The position numbers and the translations under genes are program-made. The notes beneath the pieces are model-generated. The model saw only the letters and a program-made list of their open reading frames with translations, was not told the origin of the DNA and made no database searches. Shown here one piece after another: positions 1-7,096 of a DNA stretch of 15,566 bases. The DNA lies in NCBI GenBank assembly GCA_910589635.1, contig CAJUTD010000068.1:1229-16794 (forward strand), in the 5' to 3' direction. This stretch comes from an uncultured Lachnospiraceae bacterium. Lineage in GTDB: Bacteria > Bacillota > Clostridia > Lachnospirales > Lachnospiraceae. Within the stretch, counting starts at the first letter, position 1. Every line of letters starts with the position of its first letter.

Positions 1-302
1 TGCAGTTTAGCGGTACGACTACCGAGCAGATGTTAGAGCAGATGAAGCCGGAAGCGTTGAAGCGCATCCAGTCTTCCTTAGTATTAGAAGAGATTGCCAA
101 GAAAGAAGATATCCAGGTATCTGAGGAAGATATAGATGCAGAACTTGATAGAATGGCAAGCATGTATGGTATGGAGGCAGACCAGTTGAAAGAATTTATG
201 GGAGACGCCGAGAAAGAATCCATGAAGATAGAGCTTTCCGTACAGAAAGCCGTAGCGTTGATTATGGAGCATGTAGTGGAAAAAGATGCAGATCCAGAAT
301 AA
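1..302 (+). CDS. tig: Trigger factor, C-terminal part (5' end cut by window)
   Basis: This is the 3' end of the gene for trigger factor, the ribosome-associated chaperone and prolyl isomerase that meets nascent chains. The frame is open from base 3 and ends with TAA at 300-302, so only about the last 99 residues are present. They are almost wholly helical and charged (MLEQMKPEALKRIQSSLVLE, then a run such as EEDIDAELDRMA), which fits the C-terminal substrate-binding arms. The PPIase and ribosome-binding domains lie outside the window. The identification rests on this helical tail together with the position directly before clpP-clpX, a standard order in Firmicutes. The clpP ribosome binding site (AAGGAGGG, 301-308) overlaps the stop codon, which suggests translational coupling. 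Confidence 0.9.
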   Translation, partial: QFSGTTTEQMLEQMKPEALKRIQSSLVLEEIAKKEDIQVSEEDIDAELDRMASMYGMEADQLKEFMGDAEKESMKIELSVQKAVALIMEHVVEKDADPE

Positions 303-314
303 GGAGGGAATTGC

Positions 315-899
315 ATGAGTTTAGTACCTTATGTCGTTGAGCAAACCAGCAGAGGAGAACGGTCTTACGATATCTACTCCAGACTGTTAAAAGACAGGAT
401 TATATTTTTGGGCGAGGAAGTCAATGAGACGACAGCAGGCCTTGTGGTAGCCCAGCTTTTGTTCCTGGAATCAGAGGATCCAGGCAAGGATATCCATCTG
501 TATATCAATTCTCCGGGCGGTGTGGTAACTGCCGGGCTGGCTATTTATGACACAATGAATTATATTAAGTGCGATGTTGAGACTATTTGTATCGGGCTTG
601 CAGCGAGCATGGGAGCATTTTTGCTGGCCGGCGGGACGAAGGGTAAGCGTTTTGCGCTTCCTAACGCTGAGATTATGATTCATCAGCCGTCAGGCGGCGC
701 CAAAGGACAGGCGACCGATATTCAGATTGCCGCGGACAATATATTGAAGACCAAGAAACGGCTGAATACAATTCTGTCAGAAAATACGGGCAAACCGTAT
801 GATGTAATTGCTGAGGATACAGAGCGCGACAATTATATGTCCGCAGAAGAAGCAAAGGAATATGGCCTGATTGACGGCGTGATTACAAATAGAAAATAG
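315..899 (+). CDS. clpP: ATP-dependent Clp protease proteolytic subunit ClpP
   Basis: Serine protease subunit that stacks as two heptameric rings and degrades proteins fed in by ClpX or other Clp ATPases in the cytoplasm. The 194-residue length is typical of the family. The catalytic triad is complete: Ser98 in GLAASMGAF, His123 in MIHQPSGG and Asp172 in TERDNYMSAEEA. The oligomer-forming region INSPGG is at residues 65-69 and after. The start ATG is fixed by a strong AAGGAGGG site six bases upstream that overlaps the tig stop, and by the usual N-terminus MSLVPYVVEQTSRGERSYDI. clpX follows after 72 bases, so the protease and its unfoldase are encoded together. No odd features were seen. Confidence 0.98.
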   Translation: MSLVPYVVEQTSRGERSYDIYSRLLKDRIIFLGEEVNETTAGLVVAQLLFLESEDPGKDIHLYINSPGGVVTAGLAIYDTMNYIKCDVETICIGLAASMGAFLLAGGTKGKRFALPNAEIMIHQPSGGAKGQATDIQIAADNILKTKKRLNTILSENTGKPYDVIAEDTERDNYMSAEEAKEYGLIDGVITNRK

Positions 900-903
900 A
901 GAG

Positions 904-936
904 TGGGGACAGCGTGCATATGCCACTGTCCCTTTT
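904..936 (+). terminator. Hairpin with short T-run between clpP and clpX (possible attenuator)
   Basis: The arms GGGACAG (906-912) and CTGTCCC (926-932) are perfectly complementary and enclose 13 bases that contain the palindrome GCATATGC. Only four T residues follow (933-936), so this would be a weak or leaky intrinsic terminator. It could lower clpX expression relative to clpP, or it could be an RNA-processing or stability hairpin. Termination itself is inferred. Confidence 0.5.
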
Positions 937-971
937 GAGAAATTTGAATTGGAAGAGGTGGGAATAGAAAT

Positions 972-2234
972 ATGGCTGGAAGGTTTGAGGAGAAAATTCG
1001 CTGCTCTTTCTGTGGCAAGACAGACGGGCAGGTACGCAAGATGATTGCGGGGCCAAATGGGGCATATATCTGTGACGAATGCGTGGACATCTGCGCAGAG
1101 ATTATCGAGGAAGAGTTGTTAGAAGAGGAAGCGGAAAATTTGCCGGAGCCCGAGGTTGAGGAGATTAATTTGTTGAAGCCGGAAGAGCTCAAGAAGTTTC
1201 TGGATGAATATGTCATTGGGCAGGAGGAGGCCAAAAAGGTTCTGTCGGTTGCGGTATATAACCATTACAAGAGGATTCTTGCACCGAGGAACATGGGTGT
1301 GGAATTACAAAAGAGCAACATATTGATGCTGGGGCCAACGGGCTGTGGGAAGACATTGCTGGCGCAGACATTGGCGCGTATCATCAATGTTCCCTTTGCC
1401 ATCGCGGACGCCACGGCGCTGACAGAGGCGGGATATGTGGGCGAGGATGTAGAGAATATCCTGCTGAAAATTATCCAGGCAGCGGAAGGCGATATTGAGC
1501 GGGCTCAGATGGGAATTATCTATGTAGATGAGATTGACAAGATTACAAGGAAATCTGAGAATCCTTCGATTACCAGGGACGTGTCAGGTGAAGGTGTGCA
1601 GCAGGCGCTTCTGAAAATATTAGAGGGCACTGTGGCAAGCGTTCCGCCCCAGGGTGGAAGGAAGCATCCGCAGCAGGAATTGATTCAGATTGATACCACG
1701 AACATTCTATTCATTTGCGGCGGCGCTTTTGAAGGGCTGGATAAGATTGTTGAGACCAGGATGGATCAGAAATCTATGGGATTTAACGCGGAGATTGCTG
1801 ACAAGAGGGAGCGGGATATAGGCTTAATCTTAAAAAACGTACTCCCGCAGGATCTCGTAAAATTCGGTCTGATACCGGAATTTGTAGGGCGCGTGCCGGT
1901 AACTGTTTCCCTGGAATCTCTGGATAAGGATGCGTTGGTGCGTATTCTCAAAGAGCCCAGGAATTCTCTGATTCGCCAGTACCAAGCGTTGTTTGAGCTG
2001 GACGGTGTGGAGCTTGTCTTCGATGAAGATGCAGTGGAGGCGATTGCAGAGAAGACATTGAAGCGCAAGACGGGCGCCAGAGGACTTCGCGCCATTGTGG
2101 AAAAGGTGCTGATGGACCTGATGTACCGTGTGCCTTCTGATGAGACAATTGCAGCCTGTAGAATTACGAAAGCTGTAGTCGAGGAACAGGAGGATGTGCA
2201 GGTTATATACCATAACGAGAGTAAATCTGCCTGA
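972..2234 (+). CDS. clpX: ATP-dependent Clp protease ATP-binding subunit ClpX
   Basis: AAA+ unfoldase that recognises tagged or regulatory proteins, unfolds them and threads them into ClpP. It has 420 residues, normal for ClpX. The N-terminal zinc-binding domain has Cys11, Cys14, Cys34 and Cys37 (CSFC...CDEC). The AAA+ module has Walker A GPTGCGKT (121-128), pore loop GYVGED (154-159), Walker B IIYVDEID (182-189) and the RKH-type loop near residue 230. The ClpP-docking tripeptide, usually IGF, reads MGF at 269-271. The sensor-2 region KTGARGLRAIVE is intact. The ATG is preceded by AGGTGGG at 956-962. lon starts 11 bases after the stop, and its ribosome binding site (GAGGAG) overlaps the clpX TGA, so the two are probably co-translated. 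Confidence 0.98.
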   Translation: MAGRFEEKIRCSFCGKTDGQVRKMIAGPNGAYICDECVDICAEIIEEELLEEEAENLPEPEVEEINLLKPEELKKFLDEYVIGQEEAKKVLSVAVYNHYKRILAPRNMGVELQKSNILMLGPTGCGKTLLAQTLARIINVPFAIADATALTEAGYVGEDVENILLKIIQAAEGDIERAQMGIIYVDEIDKITRKSENPSITRDVSGEGVQQALLKILEGTVASVPPQGGRKHPQQELIQIDTTNILFICGGAFEGLDKIVETRMDQKSMGFNAEIADKRERDIGLILKNVLPQDLVKFGLIPEFVGRVPVTVSLESLDKDALVRILKEPRNSLIRQYQALFELDGVELVFDEDAVEAIAEKTLKRKTGARGLRAIVEKVLMDLMYRVPSDETIAACRITKAVVEEQEDVQVIYHNESKSA

Positions 2235-2245
2235 GGAGATTATAT

Positions 2246-4618
2246 ATGAGCGAAGAATACAGGAGAGTTCCGGCAGTGGCGCTTAGGGGGATGACGATTC
2301 TTCCTGGGATGGTGGCACATTTTGACGTGAGCAGGAATAAGTCGATCAAGGCAATCGAGAATGCCATGGTAGAAGACCAGATAGTTTTTTTGGTAACACA
2401 GAAGAATATCAATATAGAGGATCCGACGGTAGATGATTTATACTCCGTCGGGGTACTTGCCGTGATTAAACAGGTAATCAAGCTCCAGAATAATGTTGTG
2501 CGGGTGCTAATTGAGGGAGAAAAGCGTGGATACCTGGTAAATCTTGCCTCGGAGGAATGCCTTTTTGCGGAGATTGAGCTTTTGCAGGAAGAGGACGAAG
2601 GGGATTTGTCTGAGGGTATCAAAGAGGCCATGATCCGCGGTGTGAAGGAAACCTTTGGCCGTTACTGTGTACTGAATCCCAAGCCGGGCAAGGAACTGGC
2701 CAAGCAGATGCAGGACATTCATGAGTTAGGCAGGCTTTTGGATGATATCGGAAATAACCTTCCTGTGAGTTTTGAGGAGAAGCAGAGGCTTTTGGAAGCG
2801 GGCACGATGCAGGAACGCTATGAGGCTTTGATGATTATTTTGCTAAATGAAATCAACATTATCCAAATCAAGACAGAATTTCAGAGCAAGGTCAAAGAAA
2901 AGGTTGACAAGAATCAGAAAGAATATATCCTCAGGGAACAGATGCGTTTAATCCGCGAAGAGCTTGGAGAGGATAACACGGTATCGGAGGCAGAACATTT
3001 TCTGGAAGAGACCAAGCAACTTGATGCAGAACAGGAAGTAAAGGATAAGCTGAAAAAGGAAATTGAGCGTTTTAAAAATGTTTCCAGCAATTCCTCTGAG
3101 AGCGCGGTTATCCGGGGCTACATTGAGACCTTGTTAGAGCTTCCCTGGAATAAGGCTTCCAAGGATAATAAGAATCTCGGGGATGCCGAGCGGATTCTCG
3201 ACGAAGATCATTACGGTATGGAGAAAGTCAAGGAGCGTATGCTGGAATTTCTTGCGGTACGCAACTTGACGGAGAAGGGGGACAGCCCCATTATTTGTCT
3301 GGTTGGCCCGCCGGGAACTGGTAAGACGAGTATCGCACGTTCCGTGGCGCGCGCATTAGATAAGAAATACGTGCGTATCAGCCTGGGGGGCGTCCGCGAT
3401 GAAGCGGAAATTCGCGGTCACAGGAAAACGTATGTCGGAGCCATGCCGGGACGTATTGCCAATGGGCTGAAGAATTCTGGTGTGAAAAATCCGCTGATGC
3501 TGTTGGATGAGATTGACAAGATCAGCAGCGACTATAAAGGTGACACGGCGTCTGCCTTGTTAGAGGTGTTAGACAGCGAGCAGAACAGCAAATTCCGCGA
3601 CCATTATGTGGAATTGCCGATAGATTTGTCGGAAGTGCTGTTTATTGCTACGGCCAATTCTTTGCAGGATATTCAGAGACCTCTGCTCGACCGTATGGAG
3701 ATTATTGAAGTCAGCAGCTATACAGAGAATGAGAAGGCGCACATTGCCAGGGAGCATCTGATTGCCAAACAAATGGAGAAAAACGGGCTGAAACCGGGGC
3801 AGTTGTCGATTAGCGACCGTGCGCTGGAAAAATTAATTCGCGGTTATACAAGAGAAGCGGGCGTGCGTAATCTGGAGCGGAAGATTGGCGAGATCTGCCG
3901 TAAAGCGGCAAGAGAATTGTATAATGAAGAATTCCCGGCCGGGCAGCAGGAAAAAGAAGGGAAAAGCAAGAAGAGAAAAAAGAAAAAAAGCATTAAAGTT
4001 ACAGAAAATAGATTGGAGAAACTACTAGGAAAAGAAAAATATAATTATGATATAATAAATGAAAATGATGAAGTAGGTATTGTCCGCGGCCTTGCTTGGA
4101 CAAGCGTAGGTGGAGATACCTTACAGATTGAGGTCAACATTATGCCCGGCAAAGGCGAGTTTCAGCTTACCGGCCAGTTGGGAGATGTGATGAAGGAGTC
4201 GGCGCAGGCGGGAATCAGTTATATCCGTTCCGTCAGTGAACAGTACAATATTGACAAAGAATTTTTTAAGGAATATGACATCCATATCCATATCCCGGAG
4301 GGCGCGGTGCCCAAGGACGGTCCCTCTGCCGGAATTACCATGGCGACAGCGATATTGTCGGCGATCACAAAGCGCAAAGTGCGTAAGGATGTGGCGATGA
4401 CAGGGGAAATTACATTGCGCGGCAGAGTTCTGCCAATTGGCGGCTTAAAAGAAAAGACTTTGGCGGCGAAGAACGCCGGGATTAAAACGATCTGCGTGCC
4501 CAAGAAAAATGAGCCGGATATTGAAGAGATTTCCCAGGAGATCAAGAAAGGCTTAGAGATTGTTTTCGTAGAAAATATGGAGCAGGTATTGGAGACGGCG
4601 CTGGTAAAGGAAGAGTAA
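2246..4618 (+). CDS. lon: ATP-dependent endopeptidase Lon (LonA type)
   Basis: Cytoplasmic ATP-dependent serine protease that removes misfolded and short-lived regulatory proteins. It has 790 residues, the usual LonA size. The order is an N-terminal substrate-binding domain (about 1-200), a coiled-coil region (about 200-300), an AAA+ module with Walker A GPPGTGKT (354-361) and Walker B LMLLDEID (417-424), and a C-terminal protease domain with catalytic Ser694 in KDGPSAGI and Lys737 in GGLKEKT. The spacing of 43 residues between the two equals that of E. coli Lon (Ser679/Lys722). A lysine-rich, AT-rich linker (about residues 570-585) joins ATPase and protease; it includes the heptamer A AAA AAG in reading phase (annotated separately). 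The start is supported by GAGGAG seven bases upstream. Confidence 0.97.
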   Translation: MSEEYRRVPAVALRGMTILPGMVAHFDVSRNKSIKAIENAMVEDQIVFLVTQKNINIEDPTVDDLYSVGVLAVIKQVIKLQNNVVRVLIEGEKRGYLVNLASEECLFAEIELLQEEDEGDLSEGIKEAMIRGVKETFGRYCVLNPKPGKELAKQMQDIHELGRLLDDIGNNLPVSFEEKQRLLEAGTMQERYEALMIILLNEINIIQIKTEFQSKVKEKVDKNQKEYILREQMRLIREELGEDNTVSEAEHFLEETKQLDAEQEVKDKLKKEIERFKNVSSNSSESAVIRGYIETLLELPWNKASKDNKNLGDAERILDEDHYGMEKVKERMLEFLAVRNLTEKGDSPIICLVGPPGTGKTSIARSVARALDKKYVRISLGGVRDEAEIRGHRKTYVGAMPGRIANGLKNSGVKNPLMLLDEIDKISSDYKGDTASALLEVLDSEQNSKFRDHYVELPIDLSEVLFIATANSLQDIQRPLLDRMEIIEVSSYTENEKAHIAREHLIAKQMEKNGLKPGQLSISDRALEKLIRGYTREAGVRNLERKIGEICRKAARELYNEEFPAGQQEKEGKSKKRKKKKSIKVTENRLEKLLGKEKYNYDIINENDEVGIVRGLAWTSVGGDTLQIEVNIMPGKGEFQLTGQLGDVMKESAQAGISYIRSVSEQYNIDKEFFKEYDIHIHIPEGAVPKDGPSAGITMATAILSAITKRKVRKDVAMTGEITLRGRVLPIGGLKEKTLAAKNAGIKTICVPKKNEPDIEEISQEIKKGLEIVFVENMEQVLETALVKEE
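3976..3996 (+). other. Candidate -1 frameshift site in lon: slippery heptamer plus immediate stop
   Basis: Seen directly: the zero-frame codons AGA AAA AAG AAA AAA AGC place A AAA AAG at 3976-3982 in the X XXY YYZ phase used by bacterial -1 frameshifting, the same heptamer as in E. coli dnaX. After a -1 slip the frame reads GAA AAA AAG CAT and stops at TAA 3994-3996. The product would be about 583 residues long, with the N-domain and ATPase but no protease. A weak purine-rich, Shine-Dalgarno-like stretch (AAGAAGGG, 3954-3961) lies about 14 bases upstream. I see no stable hairpin directly downstream; the nearest good stem (TTGTCC 4080-4085 with GGACAA 4098-4103) is too far away. Function is inferred only. 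Confidence 0.3.
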
Positions 4619-4689
4619 TTTTGAGTGGCAAGCTGTAAAGCGAAGCAGGTTTTTAAGAGCCAAACTGTGTAGAAGAGGAGTAATCTGTT

Positions 4690-5337
4690 ATGGTAATCAA
4701 ATCGGTAGAATTGGAAATTGTCTGTGGCGTTACCAGCAAGGTGCCGAAAACGGATAAGCCGGAAGTAGCGTTTGCGGGAAAGTCGAACGTCGGAAAATCC
4801 TCGCTGATTAATGGTCTGATGAACCGTAAATCTTTGGCGCGTACATCCTCTCAACCGGGGAAAACGCAGACGATCAATTACTACAATATTAACAACTGCA
4901 TGTATCTGGTGGATCTGCCCGGCTATGGCTATGCAAAGGCATCAGTTAGAGAGAAAGAAAATTGGGGAAAGATGATTGAAAATTACCTTCATGTCTCCGA
5001 GCAGCTCAAGGCAGTTTTTTTACTGGTTGACATCCGTCATGAGCCTTCCGCAAATGACAGACAGATGTATGAGTGGATCGTTTACCAGGGCTATGACCCG
5101 ATTATTATTGCCACCAAGCTGGACAAGATTAAGCGCAGCCAGGTTGCAAAACATGTTAAGATGATAAAAGAAGGGCTTCATGCGAAGCCGCAGACGACAG
5201 TGCTTCCATATTCTGCACAGACAAAACAAGGCAGGGAGGAAATCTGGAATCTGCTGGATGGGCTGCTGGGATTTGAGGACGCTGCAACTGAGCCCTCTCA
5301 GGGGAACATCCAGGGAGGCGGCCATGAAAAAAAATAA
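4690..5337 (+). CDS. engB: Ribosome biogenesis GTP-binding protein EngB (YsxC/YihA)
   Basis: Small TRAFAC-class GTPase needed for late assembly of the 50S ribosomal subunit. It has 215 residues, slightly long because of a polar C-terminal tail (residues 196-215, Gly/Glu/Lys rich). The GTPase motifs are all present: G1 GKSNVGKS (30-37), the switch-I threonine region PGKTQT (56-61), G3 DLPG (75-78) followed by the family hallmark YGYAKAS, G4 TKLD (142-145) and G5 SAQ (175-177). The start ATG follows AGAGGAG by nine bases. The gene sits 71 bases after lon, as in many Firmicutes. Its last 14 bases overlap the start of the metal-binding protein gene, so the two are very likely on one transcript. 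Confidence 0.96.
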   Translation: MVIKSVELEIVCGVTSKVPKTDKPEVAFAGKSNVGKSSLINGLMNRKSLARTSSQPGKTQTINYYNINNCMYLVDLPGYGYAKASVREKENWGKMIENYLHVSEQLKAVFLLVDIRHEPSANDRQMYEWIVYQGYDPIIIATKLDKIKRSQVAKHVKMIKEGLHAKPQTTVLPYSAQTKQGREEIWNLLDGLLGFEDAATEPSQGNIQGGGHEKK

Positions 5338-6232
5338 ATATATCTTTGTATTTCTGATGCTGCTTGCCATTTCATTGGCAGGCGGTATTTTTACAGGGGC
5401 ATATATTCACCTGGATGGGGGGCGGCAGGAGCAGAAGGGAATCCATGTGGTGACTTCCTTTTATCCGGTTTATATTGCAGCTCTCAATGTGGCAAAGGGA
5501 AGTCCGGGCGTTGTTCTCGAGAACTTGAGTGAGCCGCAGACCGGGTGCATGCATGATTATCAATTGACGCCGCAGGATATGATTTTGTTATCGAAGGCCG
5601 ATTTGTTTCTGGTAAATGGCGGCGGTATTGAGAGTTTTCTTGCGGAGGTGGGCAAGTCATATCCACAACTTGCCATTGTCAAAGCTTCGGAGAGCTTGGA
5701 TTTGCCGGACGGCGAGAACGCCCATGTCTGGATGGACACGCGCTATTATGCAGGGATGGTGCGCAGTATAGCGGAAGCGTTGAAAAAGGCAGACCCTGCC
5801 AATGCAGAACTTTACCAGGCGAATGCCGAAGATTACTGCGAGGAGATTGGGAAGCTGACAGAACAGATGGAAGAACTGCGCGAGTCAGCGCAAGGCAAAT
5901 CGGTGGTAATTTTCCATGAGGCGTATGAATATGTGGCTGGAGAACTCGGCATGGATACTGTGTACTGCCTGGATTTGGACGAGGAACGTCAAATCAGCGC
6001 CCATGAGGTGGCGGAGGTGCTAGATGAAATTTCGCGAGGCCGGGTATCGGTAGTTTTTGCAGAAGAATTGTATGGCAAAGATATGGGTAATACCGTGGAG
6101 ACGGAGACACAGGCCAAAGTCTGTTACCTGGATGCGTTGGTGCGGGGGAATTACCAGGCGGACAGTTACTTGTCGGCTGTCAGCGAGAATATAGAGGTGT
6201 TAAGGCAGGCGTTTTGCAATGCCGATAAGTAA
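5324..6232 (+). CDS. znuA: Metal (zinc/manganese) ABC transporter substrate-binding protein, ZnuA-like
   Basis: Extracytoplasmic metal-capture protein of the cluster A-1 (ZnuA/TroA/PsaA) family. I place the start at ATG 5324 (302 residues) because GGGAGG lies just upstream and a signal-like sequence follows (MKKNKYIFVFLMLLAISLAG); a longer in-frame reading from 5180 would lie wholly inside engB and add no sensible N-terminus. Likely metal ligands are His77 (CMHDYQL), His134 (NAHVWMD), His198 (IFHEAYEY) and Glu247/Glu248 (VFAEELYG). The His-rich loop of many zinc-specific members is absent, so zinc versus manganese cannot be settled. Unusually, there is no lipobox cysteine after the hydrophobic stretch, so the protein is probably held by an uncleaved N-terminal anchor or released. 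The gene overlaps engB by 14 bases. Confidence 0.9.
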   Translation: MKKNKYIFVFLMLLAISLAGGIFTGAYIHLDGGRQEQKGIHVVTSFYPVYIAALNVAKGSPGVVLENLSEPQTGCMHDYQLTPQDMILLSKADLFLVNGGGIESFLAEVGKSYPQLAIVKASESLDLPDGENAHVWMDTRYYAGMVRSIAEALKKADPANAELYQANAEDYCEEIGKLTEQMEELRESAQGKSVVIFHEAYEYVAGELGMDTVYCLDLDEERQISAHEVAEVLDEISRGRVSVVFAEELYGKDMGNTVETETQAKVCYLDALVRGNYQADSYLSAVSENIEVLRQAFCNADK

Positions 6233-6233
6233 G

Positions 6234-6261
6234 TTGGGCAGTATACCAGTCAGGGTATCAT
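6234..6261 (+). promoter_or_regulatory. Weak candidate promoter ahead of the metal ABC ATPase gene
   Basis: TTGGGC (6234-6239) and TATCAT (6256-6261) are separated by 16 bases and resemble sigma-A -35 and -10 boxes. The -10 overlaps an inverted repeat ATACC/GGTAT (6243-6247 and 6254-6258). If used, it would allow the ATPase and permease genes to be expressed apart from the binding protein. The matches are modest. Confidence 0.25.
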
Positions 6262-6262
6262 A

Positions 6263-6311
6263 ATAAAACGTAGAATAATACATCTGAGTAAAAATTGTGA
6301 TAAAACGTAGA
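6263..6311 (+). promoter_or_regulatory. Two direct repeats resembling Zur-box half-sites
   Basis: The 12-mer ATAAAACGTAGA occurs exactly at 6263-6274 and 6300-6311, with a start-to-start distance of 37 bases, in the 114-base gap between the binding-protein and ATPase genes. The core TAAAACGTAG is close to the half-site TAAATCGTAA of Gram-positive Zur operators. The second half of a full palindrome is poor in both copies. A zinc-responsive role is inferred from this similarity and the neighbouring importer genes. Confidence 0.4.
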
Positions 6312-6346
6312 GTTATAAATAAAAAATTGGAAAAGGATGGGTTCGT

Positions 6347-7096
6347 TTGCGTAAAATCATCAGGCCCTGCGGGCTGCATTGTATCAAAATAAATCATCTT
6401 GGCGTTACCTTGGGTGGACAGGAAATCCTTGCGGACATTAACCTCCACATTCATTGTGGCAGTTTGAACGTTGTCATCGGGCGCAACGGCGCCGGTAAGT
6501 CTACGTTAATCCGCGCAATTTTGGGAGATATTGCGCATACAGGAAATATCGAGTTTAAGGATCGGGAAAACGGGCAAATCCAGAAGCTGAAAATCGGCTA
6601 TGTGCCGCAATCCATGAATGTGGAAAAGCAAACGCCGGTCAGCGTCTATGATATGATTGCCTCATACCAGAGCAATGTGCCGGTATTTTTGATGCGCGGC
6701 AAGAAGGTCCGCCGTGAGATTGAGGAACATTTGGAAATTTTTGAGGCGGGCTATTTGATTGACAAGCAGGTCTGTAATTTATCCGGCGGCGAGTTGCAAC
6801 GAGTACTTTTGTCGATGGCATTGATAAATTCCCCTAATTTGCTACTATTGGATGAACCTGTTTCCGGGATTGACAAAAATGGTATGGAGCTCTTTTATAA
6901 GACAATCTATAAATTGAAAGAAAATTATGATTTGGCGGTAATCCTCATTTCCCACGATTTGGAATATGTCAAACAGTATGCGGATAAGGTGGTGCTCTTA
7001 GATAGGAGTGTCCTCAGGCAGGGCAGTGTACGGGAGGTATTTCAGAGCCCGGAATTTGCCAGAGTTTTTGAGGGTGGGAAGGAGGAAGAGAGATGA
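6347..7096 (+). CDS. znuC: Metal (zinc/manganese) ABC transporter ATP-binding protein, ZnuC-like
   Basis: Cytoplasmic ATPase that powers uptake through the permease encoded next. It has 249 residues. Motifs are Walker A GRNGAGKST (45-53), Q-loop Gln88 (YVPQSM), signature LSGGE (145-149), Walker B LLLLDE (165-170) and H-loop His203 (ISHDLE). The start is TTG 6347, preceded by AAGGATGG (6333-6340); no in-frame ATG lies nearby. The N-terminus before the ABC core carries a Cys/His cluster, Cys8, His11, Cys12 and His17 (RPCGLHCIKINH), with His34, His36 and Cys37 soon after, an arrangement that could bind metal. The stop TGA overlaps the permease start as ATGA, showing translational coupling. Specificity for zinc over manganese is not proven. 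Confidence 0.92.
   Translation: MRKIIRPCGLHCIKINHLGVTLGGQEILADINLHIHCGSLNVVIGRNGAGKSTLIRAILGDIAHTGNIEFKDRENGQIQKLKIGYVPQSMNVEKQTPVSVYDMIASYQSNVPVFLMRGKKVRREIEEHLEIFEAGYLIDKQVCNLSGGELQRVLLSMALINSPNLLLLDEPVSGIDKNGMELFYKTIYKLKENYDLAVILISHDLEYVKQYADKVVLLDRSVLRQGSVREVFQSPEFARVFEGGKEEER

Noticed and set aside
4013..4060. AT-rich stretch in lon with TATAAT-like boxes, a possible internal promoter
   Set aside because: The only TTGGAG-like -35 is 21 bases from the nearest TATAAT, and no in-frame start with a ribosome binding site follows before the protease domain.
4219..4854. Long minus-strand open frame (211 codons) opposite the lon 3' end and engB start
   Set aside because: It is the antisense shadow of two well-supported conserved genes; its translation shows no recognisable domain and it spans their intergenic gap.
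5180..5323. Upstream in-frame extension of the metal-binding protein
   Set aside because: It lies inside engB, gives an Arg/Cys-rich N-terminus unlike any secreted protein, and lacks a better ribosome binding site than the one before 5324.
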